Below, one piece after another: positions 14,756-15,905 of a stretch of 15,905 nucleotides of DNA. The notes beneath the pieces are model-generated. The model saw only the letters and a list, made by a program, of their open reading frames with translations, did not search any database and was not told the origin of the DNA. The stretch comes from Actinomycetota bacterium. GTDB taxonomy: Bacteria > Actinomycetota > Humimicrobiia > Humimicrobiales > Humimicrobiaceae. The DNA lies in NCBI GenBank assembly GCA_023379515.1, contig JAMCQQ010000143.1:1-15905 (forward strand), read 5' to 3'. The position numbers and the translations under genes were made by a program. Within the stretch, counting starts at the first letter, position 1. The number at the start of each line of letters is the position of its first letter.

Positions 14756-15610
14756 CTATTCTCCTTCGACTTTCACAAAAGGTGCGATTAACTTACTCCT
14801 CCTGCTAAGACGGATTTCCTGCGAATCTAATGTCTGATTAATCTTTTCTTCCGTAACAGGCAGATAATATTCAACATCCAGAGTAACTTTAACAAAGGGT
14901 TCAGCATATCCAACACCGTTCAAATCTCCATCCCTGCCATTAAGCACCTCGACGGTTTTGCGTGCAAAATCTGGCGTATATCCCTGACTTTTAATCTCAG
15001 AAAGTGCTTTTACCTTTATTTCTACCATATCTGTTACATCAATAATACAGTTTGTCTCCTCAGTCGCACATTCCTGCATAAAAAAAATATAGGGAACAAA
15101 ATGTGCTGGATTTGAATCATTAAAATCAACTGTAGACGCATAAGTTATAGCTTGTGTAACAATCTTTCCTGTCGTATTATGATCATGCGGCAAATCAATA
15201 GGTTTTCTATGAGCATTAAAACTTATTTGATGCGTAATAACTATATCAGGCCGTACATCCCTTATAACTCTGGCAACAGCCTCTATCAGTTCACAGGTCA
15301 CCTGCATGGTTGTATCTTCATATGTCATAAACCTTACATCTGTAATGCCAAAATACCTGCAGGCTTTTTTAACCTCTTTGAATTTTACCCCAGCTCTTTC
15401 CTGTTTAAGCTTTCCAAGTGTTTCAGGGTCAGGTCTTTCATTTCCCTGCCCCATTTCTTCAATTGCAGTATCGTGTACCCTTAACCCCTGTGTTAATGCA
15501 AGAGCTGTAACCTGGTCACCCCGTTTTATGTGATGGGCCAATGTTCCTCCGCAGTGGTCAAATACATCGGCGGGATGCCCGCCAACGACTAAAATCTTTA
15601 ACTTTTTCAT
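14756..15610 (-). CDS. PIG-L/LmbE-family hydrolase with altered HPxD motif
   Basis: A 284-residue member of the PIG-L/LmbE zinc-dependent N-deacetylase family. The N-terminal motif is 'VVGGHPADVFDHCGGTLAHH' (8-27), giving zinc ligands H12 and D15. The middle position, normally the general-base Asp (HPDD), is Ala14. The second metal motif is 'LPHDHNTTG' with H144 as likely third ligand. 'VTALALTQGLRVHD' (34-47) and 'DIVITHQISFNAHR' (122-135) complete the Rossmann-like core. Known members deacetylate GlcNAc-type substrates; with the general base missing, this one may use another residue or do different chemistry. ATG start with AGTAGG nearby. It is 46 bases after the ABC permease and 120 before the MttB-like gene. 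Its 3' end contains a 24-base sequence repeated at the window end. It stops with TAG. Confidence 0.85.
   Translation of the reverse strand: MKKLKILVVGGHPADVFDHCGGTLAHHIKRGDQVTALALTQGLRVHDTAIEEMGQGNERPDPETLGKLKQERAGVKFKEVKKACRYFGITDVRFMTYEDTTMQVTCELIEAVARVIRDVRPDIVITHQISFNAHRKPIDLPHDHNTTGKIVTQAITYASTVDFNDSNPAHFVPYIFFMQECATEETNCIIDVTDMVEIKVKALSEIKSQGYTPDFARKTVEVLNGRDGDLNGVGYAEPFVKVTLDVEYYLPVTEEKINQTLDSQEIRLSRRSKLIAPFVKVEGE
14774..14797. repeat. 24-base exact repeat, copy 1 (inside LmbE gene 3' end)
   Basis: This stretch is identical base for base to 15882-15905. On the - strand it encodes SKLIAPFV, followed by KVEGE and the stop of the LmbE-type protein. The preceding residues 'EIRLSRR' look natural for the family, so this copy is probably the genuine location. 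Confidence 0.95.
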
Positions 15611-15656
15611 TAAAACCTACTCTTTCTTTAAAAATGGTTTTTAATCTCTTTTTATT

Positions 15657-15905
15657 CTATCCTTTAAGAGCCCCGATGGTTACACCTTCTAAAAAATATT
15701 TTTGCAATACCACAAATATTATCAATATGGGAACAGTAGCAATAAATGCTCCTGCCAATTGATAGCCGACTAACAGATTTTTTTCCTGCATTAAACTGGC
15801 TAGTGCTATTGGCAGTGGATACAGTTTATTGGATCTGATGAGAACAAGCTGCCAGAAATAATCATTCCAGCTACCTACTAACACAAAAGGTGCGATTAAC
15901 TTACT
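15657..15905 (-). CDS. CUT1-type sugar ABC transporter permease, C-terminal part
   Basis: The frame is open from the window end to a stop at 15657, giving the last ~82 residues of a MalG-type inner-membrane permease. 'VGSWNDYFWQLVLI', 'LYPLPIALASLM', a hydrophobic final membrane segment 'VPILIIFVVLQKYFLEGV' and the terminal 'TIGALKG' are hallmarks of the second permease subunit of carbohydrate uptake (CUT1) importers. The EAA loop that contacts the ATPase would lie upstream, outside the window. The first eight visible codons (SKLIAPFV) coincide with the 24-base repeat and may be an assembly artefact. As the first visible gene of the operon it suggests that a sugar-like solute is imported and then handled by the LmbE-type hydrolase and following enzymes; the binding protein and partner permease are probably just upstream. 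Confidence 0.9.
   Translation of the reverse strand, partial: SKLIAPFVLVGSWNDYFWQLVLIRSNKLYPLPIALASLMQEKNLLVGYQLAGAFIATVPILIIFVVLQKYFLEGVTIGALKG
15882..15905. repeat. 24-base exact repeat, copy 2 (at the very end of the window)
   Basis: Identical to 14774-14797 and ending exactly with the window. It is in the same frame (SKLIAPFV) but within a different gene, the ABC permease. Such a repeat ending at a sequence terminus is typical of an assembler stopping at, or wrongly extending through, a shared k-mer. Confidence 0.95.

Overview
The window is AT-rich bacterial DNA, roughly one third G+C by eye, with the standard genetic code, tight gene spacing and TTG or GTG starts beside ATG. The gene set (a CUT1-type sugar ABC permease, a CoA-acylating aldehyde dehydrogenase, an MttB-type methyltransferase, FCD-type GntR regulators and a GH130 phosphorylase) fits an anaerobic, carbohydrate-fermenting bacterium of the Firmicutes/Atribacterota kind. 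The sequence alone does not fix the phylum. I saw no tRNA, rRNA, insertion sequence, CRISPR array or phage gene.

Region 1 (1-3927) is a glycan locus. It holds the tail of a glycosyltransferase on +, a stand-alone helical-barrel protein of the kind often attached to glycosyltransferases, a GT4-like glycosyltransferase on -, and divergently a GH130 beta-mannoside phosphorylase on +. Two glycosyltransferases next to a GH130 enzyme suggest synthesis and turnover of a mannose-containing oligosaccharide.

Region 2 (3971-8127, all -) has two short units. A CitE-like lyase is followed after 8 bases by a CoA-acylating aldehyde dehydrogenase. A FadR-type GntR regulator then overlaps, or nearly touches, an aldo/keto reductase. 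A perfect FadR-type palindrome (CTGGTCTGACCAG) lies upstream of the lyase, in a 420-base gene-free stretch.

Region 3 (8548-15905, all -) looks like one long catabolic or modification operon. In transcription order it reads: sugar ABC permease (cut by the window end), PIG-L/LmbE-type hydrolase, non-pyrrolysine MttB-family methyltransferase, second FCD GntR regulator, class III aminotransferase, HpcH/HpaI class II aldolase, Gfo/Idh/MocA oxidoreductase and SDR. Together these suggest uptake of a small sugar-like or N-substituted compound, removal of an acyl or methyl group, amino transfer, redox steps and retro-aldol cleavage to pyruvate plus an aldehyde. The aldehyde could then go to the acylating dehydrogenase or the reductase of region 2. 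This pathway is inference; no substrate can be read from the sequence.

The main oddities are an exact 24-base repeat between the LmbE 3' end and the very end of the window (probably an assembly effect), an LmbE protein lacking the usual general-base Asp, an MttB homologue with no corrinoid partner in sight, and four candidate operator palindromes, each in front of a different transcription unit.
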